Positions 1 through 9,503 of a DNA stretch of 64,000 bases are shown piece after piece. The stretch spans positions 2,976,001 to 3,040,000 of the forward strand of contig NZ_CP039292.1 in assembly GCF_004798665.1 (NCBI RefSeq). The letters are read 5' to 3'. The DNA is from Actinomyces procaprae (lineage in GTDB: Bacteria > Actinomycetota > Actinomycetes > Actinomycetales > Actinomycetaceae). Position 1 is the stretch's first letter; each line of letters starts with the position of its first letter. A program made the translations under genes and the position numbers. The notes beneath the pieces were generated by a model. That model was not told the DNA's origin and did not search any database. It saw only the letters and a list, made by a program, of their open reading frames with translations.

Positions 1-365
1 GACAGCAGCAGGGGCAGGAAGTAGACGGTCGTGACGACGGCGCGTGTACGACCCTCCCGGGCCGCCCAGACACCCAGCAGCAGGCTGAGCGGAGTCTGCA
101 CGACCCAGGATCCGACCATCACTATGAGGCTGAGCCTGATCGTGGTCCAGGTGACCGGATCAGTCAGTACGGCGCGCCAGTTAGTCATTCCCGTCCACTC
201 CGGCGACCCGAGGCCGTCCCACTTGGTCAGGGACAGGATCACCGCGCCGAACAGAGGAACGATCGCAAAGACGACGAACAGGACCAAGGCCGGGGCGATG
301 AACCACGGGCTGGGTCCGGCGTTCGTCCCCGTCCGCGCGTCGTGGGAGTTGTTTGAAGCACTCAC
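1..365 (-). CDS. Sugar ABC transporter permease, MalF/UgpA type (cut by window edge)
   Basis: This is one of the two membrane subunits of a carbohydrate ABC importer. Only about the first 121 residues lie in the window. From the GTG at 365-363 the translation gives a short hydrophilic leader, a first membrane segment (PWFIAPALVLFVVFAIVPL) and a second one around SLIVMVGSWVVQ, the usual start of MalF-type permeases. The GTG lies 7 bases after the stop of the binding-protein gene, and the sequence TGAGGG, which includes that stop, can act as its ribosome binding site, so the two genes are probably translationally coupled. The substrate cannot be read from the sequence. Confidence 0.85.
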   Translation of the reverse strand, partial: MSASNNSHDARTGTNAGPSPWFIAPALVLFVVFAIVPLFGAVILSLTKWDGLGSPEWTGMTNWRAVLTDPVTWTTIRLSLIVMVGSWVVQTPLSLLLGVWAAREGRTRAVVTTVYFLPLLL

Positions 366-372
366 GAGGGCC

Positions 373-1728
373 TCACTTGCCGACGGTGGCGGTCATGGTG
401 TCAACGAACTCCTGGGGGGTGATCTCCAGGAGGAACAGCTGGTCAAGCGCGGTGTTGAGGGCCTCTCCCTGAACCGGTGTGAGTGCCTGGTCCAGGGACA
501 GCTGGAAGGCCGGCGCCTCGTTGACCAGTTCGAACACGTAGGACGCGAAGGGATCGTCCGCGGCGGCGAGCTTGTCGCCTGCGGACACGGCACCCGGCAC
601 CGAGGCGCGGCCGATGATCTCATCGACGTACTGGTCGTTCATGACCTGCTCGTCCAGGAAGCGGATGGCGACATCCTTGGCTGCGTCGGTCGAGGCGCTG
701 GAGATGTACCAGTACGCCGAAGGGTTGCCGGTGACATCCTTCGGGTCGCCCTTGCCGCCTTCGACCGCAGGGAAGGGGAAGTAGCCGAGGTTGCCCGACT
801 CTACGAACTGGGGGGAGGCCTGGGCGATATTGGAATAGGCGTTGGACAGCATGACGAGCATCGCCGCCTTGCCGGTGTAGAGCAGGGCATCGGCCGCACC
901 GCTCTCATAAGAGGTTGCGGAGGCGTCGTCGGCGAAGGCGCCGACCTGTACGAGTTCCTGGATCTTCTGCGCGGCTTCCAGTACCGCGGGGTCGGACCAG
1001 CCATCGGCCTCGTCGGCCTCGATCCTGGCGAACACCTCCGGACCGCCGATGCGGTCCACCAAGTAGGCGAGGTAAGGAAGGTGGGGCCACTTGCTCTGGC
1101 CCGCCAGGGCGATCGGGGTGATGTTCGCGCTCTTGGCCTTGGCGACCACGGCGAGCAGCTCGTCCCAGGTCTGCGGGGCCTCGGCACCCATCGTGGAGAA
1201 GACTTCCTTGTTGTAGAGCACGACGACGGGCTGCATGTTGCCGATCGGGACTCCGTAAAGTTCACCGTCGATGGTCGCCGCGCCGAGGGTCGCCTCAAGG
1301 TAGCGCTCGGCGATGCCCGCATGCTCGGTTCCCGCGAGCCGCGTGATGGAGTCGACCAGGCCCTGCTCGACGTAGTCGCGCAGGCCACCGCCGCCCCACC
1401 CGTAGACCAGAGTCGGCGCCTGACCAGCACCGAGGGCTACGCGGACCTTGTCCTTATAGCCGTTGTCGGGCATGACCTGCAGGTCGATCACCTCATCGGG
1501 GTGCGCCTGGTTCCAACGGTCGACAGCGGCGACGTAGGAGTCCGACTGGGAACTCTGAATCGCCCAGGCGCTGGCGGCGAAGCCACCCGAGCCGCCAGCA
1601 CCGGAGGAATTGGGGCCGGAGGAGCTGCAGGCGGCCAGCGCGGACACCATCGCCGCGGAGCCGACTACGACACCAGAAGTCTTGAGAAGACCACGGCGCG
1701 AGAGCATGTGCTGACAACGAATACTCAT
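373..1728 (-). CDS. Extracellular sugar-binding lipoprotein of ABC importer
   Basis: This is a family 1 solute-binding protein of 451 aa that would capture a sugar outside the membrane and deliver it to the permease encoded just downstream. The N-terminus has an SRRGLLK motif resembling a Tat signal, a hydrophobic stretch, and the lipobox ALAAC, so the mature protein starts at a lipidated Cys near residue 34. A Ser/Gly linker follows. The ATG at 1728 has GAAAGG 8 bases upstream; an ATG eight codons in (MLSRRGLLK) is an alternative. A LacI-type regulator is divergently transcribed and probably controls the operon. The ligand is unknown; neighbouring genes suggest a plant-derived sugar. Confidence 0.88.
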   Translation of the reverse strand: MSIRCQHMLSRRGLLKTSGVVVGSAAMVSALAACSSSGPNSSGAGGSGGFAASAWAIQSSQSDSYVAAVDRWNQAHPDEVIDLQVMPDNGYKDKVRVALGAGQAPTLVYGWGGGGLRDYVEQGLVDSITRLAGTEHAGIAERYLEATLGAATIDGELYGVPIGNMQPVVVLYNKEVFSTMGAEAPQTWDELLAVVAKAKSANITPIALAGQSKWPHLPYLAYLVDRIGGPEVFARIEADEADGWSDPAVLEAAQKIQELVQVGAFADDASATSYESGAADALLYTGKAAMLVMLSNAYSNIAQASPQFVESGNLGYFPFPAVEGGKGDPKDVTGNPSAYWYISSASTDAAKDVAIRFLDEQVMNDQYVDEIIGRASVPGAVSAGDKLAAADDPFASYVFELVNEAPAFQLSLDQALTPVQGEALNTALDQLFLLEITPQEFVDTMTATVGK

Positions 1729-1749
1729 CTTCGAGCCTTTCGTATCGAC

Positions 1750-1772
1750 AGTTTTGACCGGCTGCCAAAACT
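1750..1772. promoter_or_regulatory. Inverted repeat, candidate operator for the first ABC operon
   Basis: AGTTTTG and CAAAACT are separated by 9 bases and lie between the divergent binding-protein and LacI genes, close to the binding-protein start. This is where a LacI-family operator would be expected. The GC-centred spacing (23 bp overall) is longer than a classical LacI palindrome, so the assignment is tentative. Confidence 0.4.
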
Positions 1773-1973
1773 TTATGCCTTGAGAGTAACGACCCTCACG
1801 TTGATCCGCAAGTACCGGGACCCGCCTGATGAAGTCGTCGGCGGATGAACCACCTGCGCCGTCACGCGCCGCGCCGCACCCTCTAGAGCGGACGAGGAGA
1901 CGAAGAACTCTCCTGGTCCCCTACCATGCGGAATGCGGCCACCACGTCGCGCCGACCGCTGAAAGGCACTTCC

Positions 1974-3011
1974 ATGAACAACCCGTCCGCCGCGAGTCGC
2001 CCCCTGCTTGCGGATGTCGCCGCACGGGCCGGCGTCTCACTCGCGACCGCCTCAAAGGTCGCCAACGGCCGGCCCGAGGTCTCACCGGCCACTCGCGCGC
2101 GAGTCGAGGCCGCCATCAGAGAGCTCGGCTACGTCACCCGGGCACACCGCCCCGACGAGACTCCTCCGTCGATCTCGTTCATGGCTGATGTCATCGACAG
2201 CGCCTACGCCATGACGATCCTTAAAGGGGCACGCGACGCGGCCGAGGCCCACGGCGTCGACCTGGTCGTCGAACGCACTCACACGTCCGCGGACAGGACC
2301 TCCACCGTAACCCAGTCGGATCTCAATCACAGGCTGCTGTCACGCAACCGTTCGGGCGCCGTAATACTCACCGCAAGCCTCGACCCTGACACAGTCGCCG
2401 ACCTCGAGGGGGCACGGCTGCCGATCGTCGTCATCGATCCCCTGGACTCCTCTCATCCGGAGATCGTCTCTGTAGGCGCGACCAACTGGCTCGGTGGGCA
2501 CAGCGCCGCAGACCACCTGCTCGGACTCGGGCACAAGCGCCTAGCCGTCCTCACCGGGCCCTCCGCCTCCCTCAGCGGTACGGCCCGCCTTGACGGCTTC
2601 CTGTCCGCCTGCAGCCGCCAAGGGCTCACGCCCGCCCCTGAACTCATCCGGCACGGCCCCTTCACACAGGCAGCTGGATATGAGGTCGCCCGGGAGTGGC
2701 TCTCGCTCGGCGCGGACCGCCCGACGGCTATCACTGCGGGCTCCGACCTCCAGGCCATCGGTATCGTGCAGGCCGCCGACGACCTCGGACTGCGCATCCC
2801 GGAGGATCTCAGCGTCGTCTCCTACGACGACACTTTCATCACGACACTCACGACACCGCACCTGACAGCTGTGCGCCAGCCCCTGGAAGAGATGGGGCGC
2901 AGGGCCGTCGAAACCGTCCTCCTAATGCAGGACGGCCAACCCGAGGCCCATCACATCGAGATAGCGACCACCCTGTCCGAGCGCAACTCGACGGCGCCGC
3001 CGCGGGAGTAG
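1974..3011 (+). CDS. LacI-family transcriptional regulator
   Basis: This is a 345-aa LacI/GalR repressor with an N-terminal helix-turn-helix (LADVAARAGVSLATASKVAN, residues about 10-29) and hinge, followed by a periplasmic-binding-protein-like sugar domain. I chose the ATG at 1974 because GAAAGG lies 7 bases upstream and the HTH then starts at the normal distance; the frame stays open 16 codons further upstream without a good binding site. It is divergent from the ABC importer at 1-1728 and probably represses it in the absence of the transported sugar. Confidence 0.88.
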   Translation: MNNPSAASRPLLADVAARAGVSLATASKVANGRPEVSPATRARVEAAIRELGYVTRAHRPDETPPSISFMADVIDSAYAMTILKGARDAAEAHGVDLVVERTHTSADRTSTVTQSDLNHRLLSRNRSGAVILTASLDPDTVADLEGARLPIVVIDPLDSSHPEIVSVGATNWLGGHSAADHLLGLGHKRLAVLTGPSASLSGTARLDGFLSACSRQGLTPAPELIRHGPFTQAAGYEVAREWLSLGADRPTAITAGSDLQAIGIVQAADDLGLRIPEDLSVVSYDDTFITTLTTPHLTAVRQPLEEMGRRAVETVLLMQDGQPEAHHIEIATTLSERNSTAPPRE

Positions 3012-3043
3012 CGGCAGCCCCGCCGCCGCGTCATTGAGCAAAC

Positions 3044-3163
3044 TGTCTGAGTTCGGCACAAACGGGCTGGTCGCGCCGATTCGCCTTCAACCGAGCGTTG
3101 CAATCACGCCGTTTCGCAGTCCGCCCCGAGGCACGCAGACGGCGTTTGTGCCGATCTCGGGCA
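3044..3163. repeat. Inverted repeat between convergent genes
   Basis: A 21-base arm at 3044-3064 (core CGGCACAAACG) is repeated in inverted orientation at 3143-3163 with about 18 of 21 positions matching, separated by 78 bases. It fills the gap between the convergent LacI gene and xylB. No U-run follows either arm, so it is not a typical terminator; a mobile palindromic element is possible. Confidence 0.5.
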
Positions 3164-3206
3164 TCTTCCCGGCATGGAAGCTGCCGCGGCCCCGCCCAAC
3201 AAGCGT

Positions 3207-4682
3207 TCAGTCCTGCTGGGCGGCGGCCACCAGGGCCGCAGCCGCGTCGTAGGCGGCACGCACCTGCGGTTGCGGCTCGGCGGTCAGGTGCTCGACCGGG
3301 CCGAGTTCCCATGCGGGCGGCTCCTCACCGCCGGCAAGCACCCAGGCGGCCTGCTTGGCGGCGCCGTTGGCGACATACTCGCCGGGCTCGGGCACCTCCA
3401 CCGGAACGCCGAGCACGGCGGGGGCGAGCTCACGGGCGCAGGCCCACTTCACTCCCCCGCCCACGAGCGTGACGGCGTCGACCTCGACCCCCTGGCCGCG
3501 CACGGCGTCGACGCACGCCCCCATAAGGCACAGCAGTCCCTCGACGGCGGCGCGCGCGTAGTTCGCAGGGGTCAGTGAAGCCAGCGTCATGCCGGTGAGC
3601 ATGCCCGTGGCCTCGGGCAGGTTCGGGGTGCGCTCACCCTCCAGGTAGGGCACGTGCACCAGCCCGGCGGCACCGGGCTCGGCAGACAGTGCGAGCCGGT
3701 CGAACTCGTCGTAGGAGATTCCCAGCACCTGCTTGGCGGCGTCCAGAATGCGCGCGGCGTTGAGCGTGCAGGCCAGCGGCAGGAAGGCGCCAGTGGCGTC
3801 GGCGAAGCCCGTGACCAGCCCTGAGGGGTCGTGTGTGGGAGTGGCGGAGACGGCGGCGACCACGCCGGAGGTGCCCAGGGAGACGCTGGTGGCGCCCGGC
3901 CGCAGGCCCAGTCCGAGGGCGGCGCCGGCGTTGTCGCCGCAGCCGGGACCGAGCACCAGATGGGTCAGGTCCCGCGCCTTCCCTGTCGGAGTGGTGAAGG
4001 CGCCGCCGCGGGCGGCCTCCTCGTGTGGGCCGACGACGCGGGGCAATACGATGTCGGCGACCTCGGCCTCGCGGCGGTGCAGGGCGAGCGCGAGCAGGTC
4101 GCGGCGGTAGCTGTTGGCCACGGAGTCGAAGTAGCCCGTGCCGGAGGCGTCGGAGCGGTCGGTGACGAGGGTGTCCAGCGAGGCGGCGCCGGACAGCTTC
4201 CAGGTGAGCCAGTCGTGCGGCAGGCAGATGGCCGCGATGCGGGCGGCATTCTCGGGCTCGTGGTCGGCCAGCCACCGCAGCTTGGTGATGGTCAGGGAGG
4301 CCACGAGCACCGAGCCGACGGCGTCGGCCCAGGCCTTGGCCCCGGCGGCTTCGTCGCCGTCGCCGAGCTCGCGGATCAGATCGCGGGCGGCGCCGGCGCT
4401 GCGGGTGTCGTTCCACAGCAGGGCGGGGCGGATGACCTCACCGTCGGCATCGAGCACCACCATTCCGTGCTGCTGCCCGCCAACGCTCAGGGCGGCGACG
4501 TCATCGAGCCCGCCGACGGCGTCGATCACTTCGTTGAGTGCGGTCCACCAGTGATCGGGGTGGACTTCGGAACCGTCCGGATGGGAGGCCTTGGCCTCAC
4601 GCACGAGGGCGCCGGTGGCGGCGTCGCGGACGACGAGCTTGCAGGACTGCGTCGAGGAGTCGACGCCGGCGACGAGGGCCAT
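3207..4682 (-). CDS. xylB: Xylulokinase
   Basis: This is a FGGY-family kinase of 491 aa that phosphorylates D-xylulose to D-xylulose 5-phosphate. The N-terminus [18 protein letters not shown] is the phosphate-binding start of FGGY kinases, and the C-terminal half has the second ATPase motif ([10 protein letters not shown]). I placed the start at the ATG at 4682, preceded by GGAAGGAAC; the frame is open much further upstream but that stretch overlaps xylA and has no family similarity. It lies 172 bases downstream of xylA on the same strand and completes conversion of xylose to a pentose-phosphate intermediate. Confidence 0.95.
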   Translation of the reverse strand: MALVAGVDSSTQSCKLVVRDAATGALVREAKASHPDGSEVHPDHWWTALNEVIDAVGGLDDVAALSVGGQQHGMVVLDADGEVIRPALLWNDTRSAGAARDLIRELGDGDEAAGAKAWADAVGSVLVASLTITKLRWLADHEPENAARIAAICLPHDWLTWKLSGAASLDTLVTDRSDASGTGYFDSVANSYRRDLLALALHRREAEVADIVLPRVVGPHEEAARGGAFTTPTGKARDLTHLVLGPGCGDNAGAALGLGLRPGATSVSLGTSGVVAAVSATPTHDPSGLVTGFADATGAFLPLACTLNAARILDAAKQVLGISYDEFDRLALSAEPGAAGLVHVPYLEGERTPNLPEATGMLTGMTLASLTPANYARAAVEGLLCLMGACVDAVRGQGVEVDAVTLVGGGVKWACARELAPAVLGVPVEVPEPGEYVANGAAKQAAWVLAGGEEPPAWELGPVEHLTAEPQPQVRAAYDAAAALVAAAQQD

Positions 4683-4808
4683 AAGAGTTCCTTCCACGTT
4701 GAAGGCGGTTGGATTTCGAGGGGACGAACTAAAGCGTAGTCGTGTAGTCGTATGTTGAAGCGGGACGTTGTCGAGGCGAAGGGTCGCCTTCCTCGCGGGG
4801 GCCGACGG

Positions 4809-4845
4809 GCGATGGGGCGGCACCGCCTTGGCGCCACCCCATCGC
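4809..4845 (-). terminator. Stem-loop after xylA
   Basis: GCGATGGGG (4809-4817) pairs with CCCCATCGC (4837-4845), beginning 10 bases after the xylA stop. It lacks a clear U-run, so it may act as a partial terminator or an mRNA-stabilising hairpin that sets different levels of xylA and xylB. Confidence 0.5.
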
Positions 4846-4854
4846 CACTCCGGT

Positions 4855-6036
4855 TCAACCGATGAGGTGCTGGACGGCCTTCTCGTAGAGGTTGACGTAG
4901 TGGTAGTCGCGGGCGGCGGCCGCCTCGGCGTCGAAGTCCTCGTAGGCGGAGCGGTCGGCGAGCAGGTCGGCGATCGTCTCCCCCTCGGCGAGGGTCGGCT
5001 CGGCCAGCTCGTAGATGCCGGAGAGCTTGAGCGCCTCCTGCACCTCCGGGTCGGCGCGGAAGGCACGGGCCTTCTCCGCCAGCTGGATGTACATCTCCAT
5101 GTTGGCGGCCGCGGACTCCCACACACCCTCAATGCCGTCGGTGCGCGAGGGCTTGTAGTCAAAGTGGATCGGCCCGTCGTAGCGCGGGCCGCCGCTGGGG
5201 AAGCCGTTGACCAGCAGGTCGACGGTGAAGAAGGCGCTGAGCAGGTCGCCGTGGCCGAAGACCAGGTCCTGGTCGTACTTCAGGCCCTTCTGACCATTGA
5301 GGTCGATGTGGAAGAGCTTGCCGGCGTTCAGCGCCTGTGCCAGGGCGTGGGTGTAGTTCAGACCCGCCATCTGCTCGTGGCCGACCTCGGGGTTCAGACC
5401 GACGATGTCGCCGTTGTCCAGCTCGGCGATCAGGGCCAGGGCGTGGCCGACGGTGGGCAGGAAGATGTCACCGCGGGGCTCGTTCGGCTTGGGCTCCAGG
5501 CCGATGCGCAGGTTATAGCCCTGGTCCTTGATGTACTGCGCGACGGTGTCCAGACCCTCCTTGTAGCGGTCGAAGACGGCACCCAGGTCCTTGGAGGAGT
5601 CGTACTCGGCGCCCTCGCGCCCGCCCCACATGACGAAGGTGGTGGCGCCCAACTCGGCGGCCAGGTCCACGTTGCGCAGGATCTTGCGCAGCCCGAAGCG
5701 GCGGATGGAGCGGTCGTTGTTGGTCAGACCACCGTCCTTGAAGATCGGGTGGGTGAAGGTGTTGGTGGTGACCATCTCGATGGTCAGGCCCGTGGCGTCC
5801 ACCGTGTCCTTGAGCTTGCCGACGATCTTCGCGCGCTCGGCATCGGTGGCGTCGAAGGGGAAGACATCGTTGTCGTGGAAGGTGATGCCCCAGGCGCCGA
5901 GCTCGGCGAGCTTCTCGGCGTACTCCCAGGGCTTCAAGGCGGTGCGGGTGGTGTCGCCGAAGGGGTCGGCGGCCAGCCAGCCGACGGTCCACAGACCGAA
6001 TGAGAACTTGTCTTCCTTGGTGGGCTTACGAACCAT
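4855..6036 (-). CDS. xylA: Xylose isomerase, class I (short actinobacterial type)
   Basis: This enzyme interconverts D-xylose and D-xylulose in the cytoplasm. The 393-aa length matches the class I (Streptomyces/Arthrobacter-type) enzymes, which lack the N-terminal extension of class II. Visible motifs include FTHP (with catalytic His), [19 protein letters not shown] and LFHIDLNGQ, which carry metal ligands. The ATG at 6036 has a strong binding site, GAGGAGGAACC. The gene is divergent from a ROK regulator, whose predicted start lies 69 bases away, and is followed by xylB. Supply of xylose is expected from the two alpha-xylosidases in this window. Confidence 0.97.
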   Translation of the reverse strand: MVRKPTKEDKFSFGLWTVGWLAADPFGDTTRTALKPWEYAEKLAELGAWGITFHDNDVFPFDATDAERAKIVGKLKDTVDATGLTIEMVTTNTFTHPIFKDGGLTNNDRSIRRFGLRKILRNVDLAAELGATTFVMWGGREGAEYDSSKDLGAVFDRYKEGLDTVAQYIKDQGYNLRIGLEPKPNEPRGDIFLPTVGHALALIAELDNGDIVGLNPEVGHEQMAGLNYTHALAQALNAGKLFHIDLNGQKGLKYDQDLVFGHGDLLSAFFTVDLLVNGFPSGGPRYDGPIHFDYKPSRTDGIEGVWESAAANMEMYIQLAEKARAFRADPEVQEALKLSGIYELAEPTLAEGETIADLLADRSAYEDFDAEAAAARDYHYVNLYEKAVQHLIG

Positions 6037-6092
6037 GGTTCCTCCTCGAGCCGGATTTTGTTCGCTCACGCAACTATGCCACGGGTGTGCGG

Positions 6093-6098
6093 TATGGT
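6093..6098 (+). promoter_or_regulatory. -10 box for a leaderless ROK transcript
   Basis: TATGGT fits the TANNNT -10 consensus and ends 6 bases before the GTG at 6105. With no Shine-Dalgarno at proper spacing, a transcript that starts at the start codon is the simplest reading. I see no convincing -35 box. Confidence 0.45.
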
Positions 6099-6104
6099 CA
6101 AGGC

Positions 6105-7484
6105 GTGTCTCAAGCTCGCACGACGTCAGCGTCGCCGTCCCTCGCCCCCCGTACCCAGGCATCCGCAGCCACTGTCTCCGCACGGCAGTCCAGCCTGCGG
6201 ACGGCAAACCTGGCCCTGTTGGCCGGGCACGTCTTCGCCGCCCCCAAGCCGGTATCGCGCGCCGACGTCGCCGCCATGACCGGCATGACCCGCTCAACCG
6301 CCTCGCGGTTGGCCGACGACCTGGTGGCGGTCGGCATCCTGACCGAGCTGGACCCCTCCCCGGCCTCCGGGCCCGGCCGTCCGGCAGTGCCACTGGCCCC
6401 GGCGCGGGGCACCTTCGTGGCTATCGGCCTGGAGGTGAACGTGTCGCGGATGGCGGTACGCGCGATTGACCTGTCCGGCCAGGTGCTGGCGGAGCGGGTA
6501 GTGCTGGATGACTTTGAGGCCTCCGATCCCGCGGAGGTCCTGCCCCGGCTGGCAAGGCTGACCCGCGATGTGCTGAGTCTCGACGCCGTACGGCGGGCCC
6601 GCAAGGTGGGCGCCGCCATCGCCCTCCCCGGCTTGGTCTCGCACGAGACGCTGCTGCGCGCCCCCAACCTGGGATGGGAGCGGATCGATCCGCGCCCATT
6701 CCTGACCGACGTCCTCCAGCCGGACGGCCTGGTGCTGCGCCTGGGCAACGAGGCCAACTTCGGCGCCCTGACCGCGGGACGCGACCGACCCGCGGCGCTG
6801 CATTCATCACCCTCCTTCATCTACCTCTCCGGTGAGAACGGCATCGGGGCGGGAATCGTCCGCGATGGCCAGGTGACGCTCGGGGTTTCGGGCTTCGCCG
6901 GGGAGATCGGGCACATCCAGGTGGATCCCACCGGCCCGCTGTGCACCTGCGGCAACCGCGGCTGCGTAGAGCGCTACGCCGGGCGCCGCCTGATCCTTGC
7001 GGCCGCCGACTTGGACGACGCCGCGGGTCCGGAACAGCTGGTCACGGCCTGGCAGTCGCATGACCCGGCCGCACGTCAGGCCGTCACCCGGGCGGCCCAG
7101 GCACTCGGCGTCGGGCTCAGCGCCGCCGTGAATATCTTGGATATCCCGACGATCATCCTGGGCGGGCACCTCGCGCCACTGGCCGACATCCTGCGTCCCG
7201 AGTTGGAGGCGGAGCTTCGCCAGCGGGTGCTGTCTTCTCGCTGGTCGGTGCCCGAGGTGATCACCACCTCGCAGGATCAGACGCCGGCGGTCACCGGCGC
7301 GGCCTGGTCCCTGCTCGAGGAGGTCGTCGCCGACCCCGGTCGCCTGGATGTGAGGCGCTGCTCTCCACGCACCACACACCCCCTGGTGCCCGTGCGCCAC
7401 GAACACGCGTTCACGCCTCGAACACGAGTTTTAGAGGTATGCATGCGCCCAGCGCCCGCAAACCTCCAAAACTCGTGTACTTGA
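6105..7484 (+). CDS. ROK-family transcriptional regulator (XylR-like)
   Basis: This protein of about 459 aa has an N-terminal winged helix-turn-helix ([20 protein letters not shown]) followed by a ROK sugar-kinase-like domain with the zinc motif [10 protein letters not shown] and a glycine-rich ENGIGAGIV segment. ROK proteins of this design (XylR, NagC) repress sugar genes, and its position divergent from xylA makes xylose control likely. I place the start at GTG 6105 because of the -10-like box just upstream; an earlier in-frame GTG at 6087 is possible. The last 40 or so residues are Arg/Pro-rich and unlike the family; they are encoded partly inside a long inverted repeat. Confidence 0.85.
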   Translation: MSQARTTSASPSLAPRTQASAATVSARQSSLRTANLALLAGHVFAAPKPVSRADVAAMTGMTRSTASRLADDLVAVGILTELDPSPASGPGRPAVPLAPARGTFVAIGLEVNVSRMAVRAIDLSGQVLAERVVLDDFEASDPAEVLPRLARLTRDVLSLDAVRRARKVGAAIALPGLVSHETLLRAPNLGWERIDPRPFLTDVLQPDGLVLRLGNEANFGALTAGRDRPAALHSSPSFIYLSGENGIGAGIVRDGQVTLGVSGFAGEIGHIQVDPTGPLCTCGNRGCVERYAGRRLILAAADLDDAAGPEQLVTAWQSHDPAARQAVTRAAQALGVGLSAAVNILDIPTIILGGHLAPLADILRPELEAELRQRVLSSRWSVPEVITTSQDQTPAVTGAAWSLLEEVVADPGRLDVRRCSPRTTHPLVPVRHEHAFTPRTRVLEVCMRPAPANLQNSCT

Positions 7485-7499
7485 GGCGAAAGCGTGTTT
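7401..7499. repeat. Long imperfect palindrome spanning the ROK stop codon
   Basis: CACGAGTTTTAGAGGT (7423-7438) pairs with ACCTCCAAAACTCGTG (7462-7477) with one mismatch, and the flanks (CGCCTC before, GAGGCG after) extend the stem. The right arm contains the ROK stop. The element lies between convergent genes and could act as a bidirectional terminator, although no U-run is present. Confidence 0.55.
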
Positions 7500-7513
7500 C
7501 AGACGGCCGTTCG

Positions 7514-8641
7514 TCAGCGCTGCACCCGGGCGCCGCCCCCGGCGGCGAGGCGCAGAACCTCGGCCTTGGTGGCCATGCTCGTATCGCCGGGCGTGGTCAT
7601 CGCCAGGGCGCCGTGAGCCGCGCCGTACTCGACGGCGGTGGCCAGGTCGCCGGTGTCGATGAGCCCGTAGATCAGCCCGGAGGCGAAGGAGTCGCCGCCG
7701 CCGACGCGGTCGAGGATCTCCAGCCCCGGCCGCTGGGTGGAGCGCACGAAACCGTCCTGCCGCGACCAGGCGATCGCCGACCAGTCGTTGACCGTGGCGG
7801 TACGCACCTGGCGCAGGGTAGTGGCGGCGACCTTGAAGTTGTCGAAGTCGGCAGTGACCCGCTCGATCATGCGCTCGAAGGCGGTGGTGTCCAGCTTGGA
7901 CAGGCCTGCGTCCACGCCCTCCACCTCGTAACCGAGGGAGGCGGTGAAGTCCTCCTCGTTACCGATCATGACGTCCACCAGCCGCGCCAGGCGCCGATTG
8001 ACCTCCTGGGCCCGCTCAATGCCACCGATCCCCTTCCACAGGGAGGGCCGGTAGTTCAGGTCGTAGGAGACGATCGTGCCGTGGCGGCGGGCGGCACTCA
8101 TGGCGGCCTGGGCGACCTCGGCCGCCGACTCGGACAGAGCGGCGAAAATGCCGCCGGTGTGCAGCCAGCGCACCCCGAGGGTGCCGAACAGGTACTCGAA
8201 GTCGACGTCGTCGGCCCGCAGTTGGGCGATGGCGGTGTTCCCGCGGTCGGACACGCCGACGGCGCCCCGCACCCCGAAGCCGCGCTCGGTGAAGTTCAAC
8301 CCGTTGCGGACGGTACGGCCGATGCCGTCGTACGGCGCCCAGGTGATCATGGGGTCGACGCCGCCGGCCAGGATCATGCCCTCGATCAGGTGGCCGACCT
8401 CGTTGTCCGCGAGCGCGGTGACCACGCCGGCGCGCAGACCGAAGCAGCGGGACAGGCCGCGGGCGACGTTGTACTCGCCGCCGCCCTCCCACGCCTCGAA
8501 GCGTCGGGCGGTGCGCACCCGCCCCTCGCCCGGATCCAGGCGCAGCATCACCTCGCCCAGGGAGACGACGTCGTAGCGGCACTCCTCGGCGGGGCGCAGG
8601 GTCACCGGCCCGGTAGCAGTGGTTTCGCTGACGGTGCTCAT
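7514..8641 (-). CDS. kdgK: 2-keto-3-deoxygluconate kinase (PfkB family)
   Basis: This enzyme phosphorylates 2-keto-3-deoxygluconate (KDG) to KDPG, the fourth cytoplasmic step of glucuronate breakdown after UxaC, UxuB and UxuA. The 375-aa protein has PfkB features: an early substrate loop GGGEYNVARGLSR and the C-terminal catalytic signature DRVGGGDSFASG. I start it at the ATG at 8641, which overlaps the eda stop as ATGA; an ATG three codons upstream is less likely. Tight coupling with eda, whose enzyme consumes KDPG, supports the assignment over other PfkB sugars. Confidence 0.9.
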   Translation of the reverse strand: MSTVSETTATGPVTLRPAEECRYDVVSLGEVMLRLDPGEGRVRTARRFEAWEGGGEYNVARGLSRCFGLRAGVVTALADNEVGHLIEGMILAGGVDPMITWAPYDGIGRTVRNGLNFTERGFGVRGAVGVSDRGNTAIAQLRADDVDFEYLFGTLGVRWLHTGGIFAALSESAAEVAQAAMSAARRHGTIVSYDLNYRPSLWKGIGGIERAQEVNRRLARLVDVMIGNEEDFTASLGYEVEGVDAGLSKLDTTAFERMIERVTADFDNFKVAATTLRQVRTATVNDWSAIAWSRQDGFVRSTQRPGLEILDRVGGGDSFASGLIYGLIDTGDLATAVEYGAAHGALAMTTPGDTSMATKAEVLRLAAGGGARVQR

Positions 8642-9318
8642 CGGCCGCACTCCTTCGCGATGGCAATGGCCTGGGCGGACAGGCGGGTGATCTGCTCCCA
8701 GTCGCCCGCGGAGACCAGGTCCTTCTTCACCATCCAGGAGCCGCCGCAGGCGCGGATCACGTCGACAGACAGGTAGTCGGCCAGGTTGTCGGCGTTGACG
8801 CCGCCGGTGGGCACGAAGCCCAAGCCGGGGAACGCGGCGGAAAGCGCCTTGATTACGGGCACGCCGCCGTTGACCGAGGCCGGGAAGAACTTGACGGTAT
8901 TGATGCCGAGTTCGAGGGCGGCCATGATCCAGGAGGCGTCCGAGCAGGCGGGCAGCGAGAGGACCCCGGCGTCCTGGGTGGCGCGCACGACGTCGGCGCT
9001 GAAGCCCGGCGACACGATGTACTTCGCGCCGGCGGCGACTGCGGCTTCGACCTGCGCGGTGTTGATGACGGTGCCGGCCCCGACGGTGAGGTCCTCGACC
9101 TCCTGCATGGCGCGGATGGCGTCGGCGCCCGCGGCGGTGCGGAAGGTTACCTCCGCCGTGGTGATGCCACCGGCGACCAGCGCCTTGCCGACGTTCACGC
9201 CGTCCTCGGCGGAGTCGACGACGACGACCGGCACCACCGGGTTGGCGGCCAGCAGCGCGGCGAGCGGCGACTGGGCGGCGGTATCGTCTCGGGCGGGTGT
9301 TTCAATCGTTCCTGTCAT
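8638..9318 (-). CDS. eda: KDPG aldolase
   Basis: This class I aldolase splits 2-keto-3-deoxy-6-phosphogluconate into pyruvate and glyceraldehyde 3-phosphate. The 226-aa protein shows the family residues Glu56 and Arg60 in AEVTFR and the Schiff-base Lys143 in NTVKFFPAS. The ATG at 9318 has GAGAGG upstream. It overlaps kdgK by four bases (ATGA), so the two are co-translated. It has an N-terminal extension of about 15 residues compared with compact bacterial homologues. Confidence 0.93.
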   Translation of the reverse strand: MTGTIETPARDDTAAQSPLAALLAANPVVPVVVVDSAEDGVNVGKALVAGGITTAEVTFRTAAGADAIRAMQEVEDLTVGAGTVINTAQVEAAVAAGAKYIVSPGFSADVVRATQDAGVLSLPACSDASWIMAALELGINTVKFFPASVNGGVPVIKALSAAFPGLGFVPTGGVNADNLADYLSVDVIRACGGSWMVKKDLVSAGDWEQITRLSAQAIAIAKECGR

Positions 9319-9423
9319 TACGTCTACCTCTCTGCACCCGCTGATCCGTAGGCGCGTGGTTGCGATTGGCTCTGGCACGGAACTCATGCCGGTTTCAGGT
9401 TGCTACTCTTGCCACCAGATCGA

Positions 9424-9503
9424 CCGACCTCGGCATGTAACTTCTACCGACCTCGGCATGTAACTTCTACCGACCTCGGCGGTTATTTCGACCGACCTCG
9501 AGG
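9424..9503. repeat. Tandem repeat array A (4 units, 22-23 bp, core CCGACCTCGG)
   Basis: Units begin at 9424, 9447, 9470 and 9492. Each starts with CCGACCTCGG and continues with a spacer such as CATGTAACTTCTA. The last unit lies inside the 3' end of uxuA and provides its final codons and its TAA stop. Related arrays occur at 50002, 60389 and 60802. Confidence 0.85.

Noticed and set aside
4768..6003. Long open frame antisense to xylA
   Set aside because: It is a shadow of xylA in GC-rich DNA, with no initiation signal and a low-complexity Val/Gly/Asp-rich translation.
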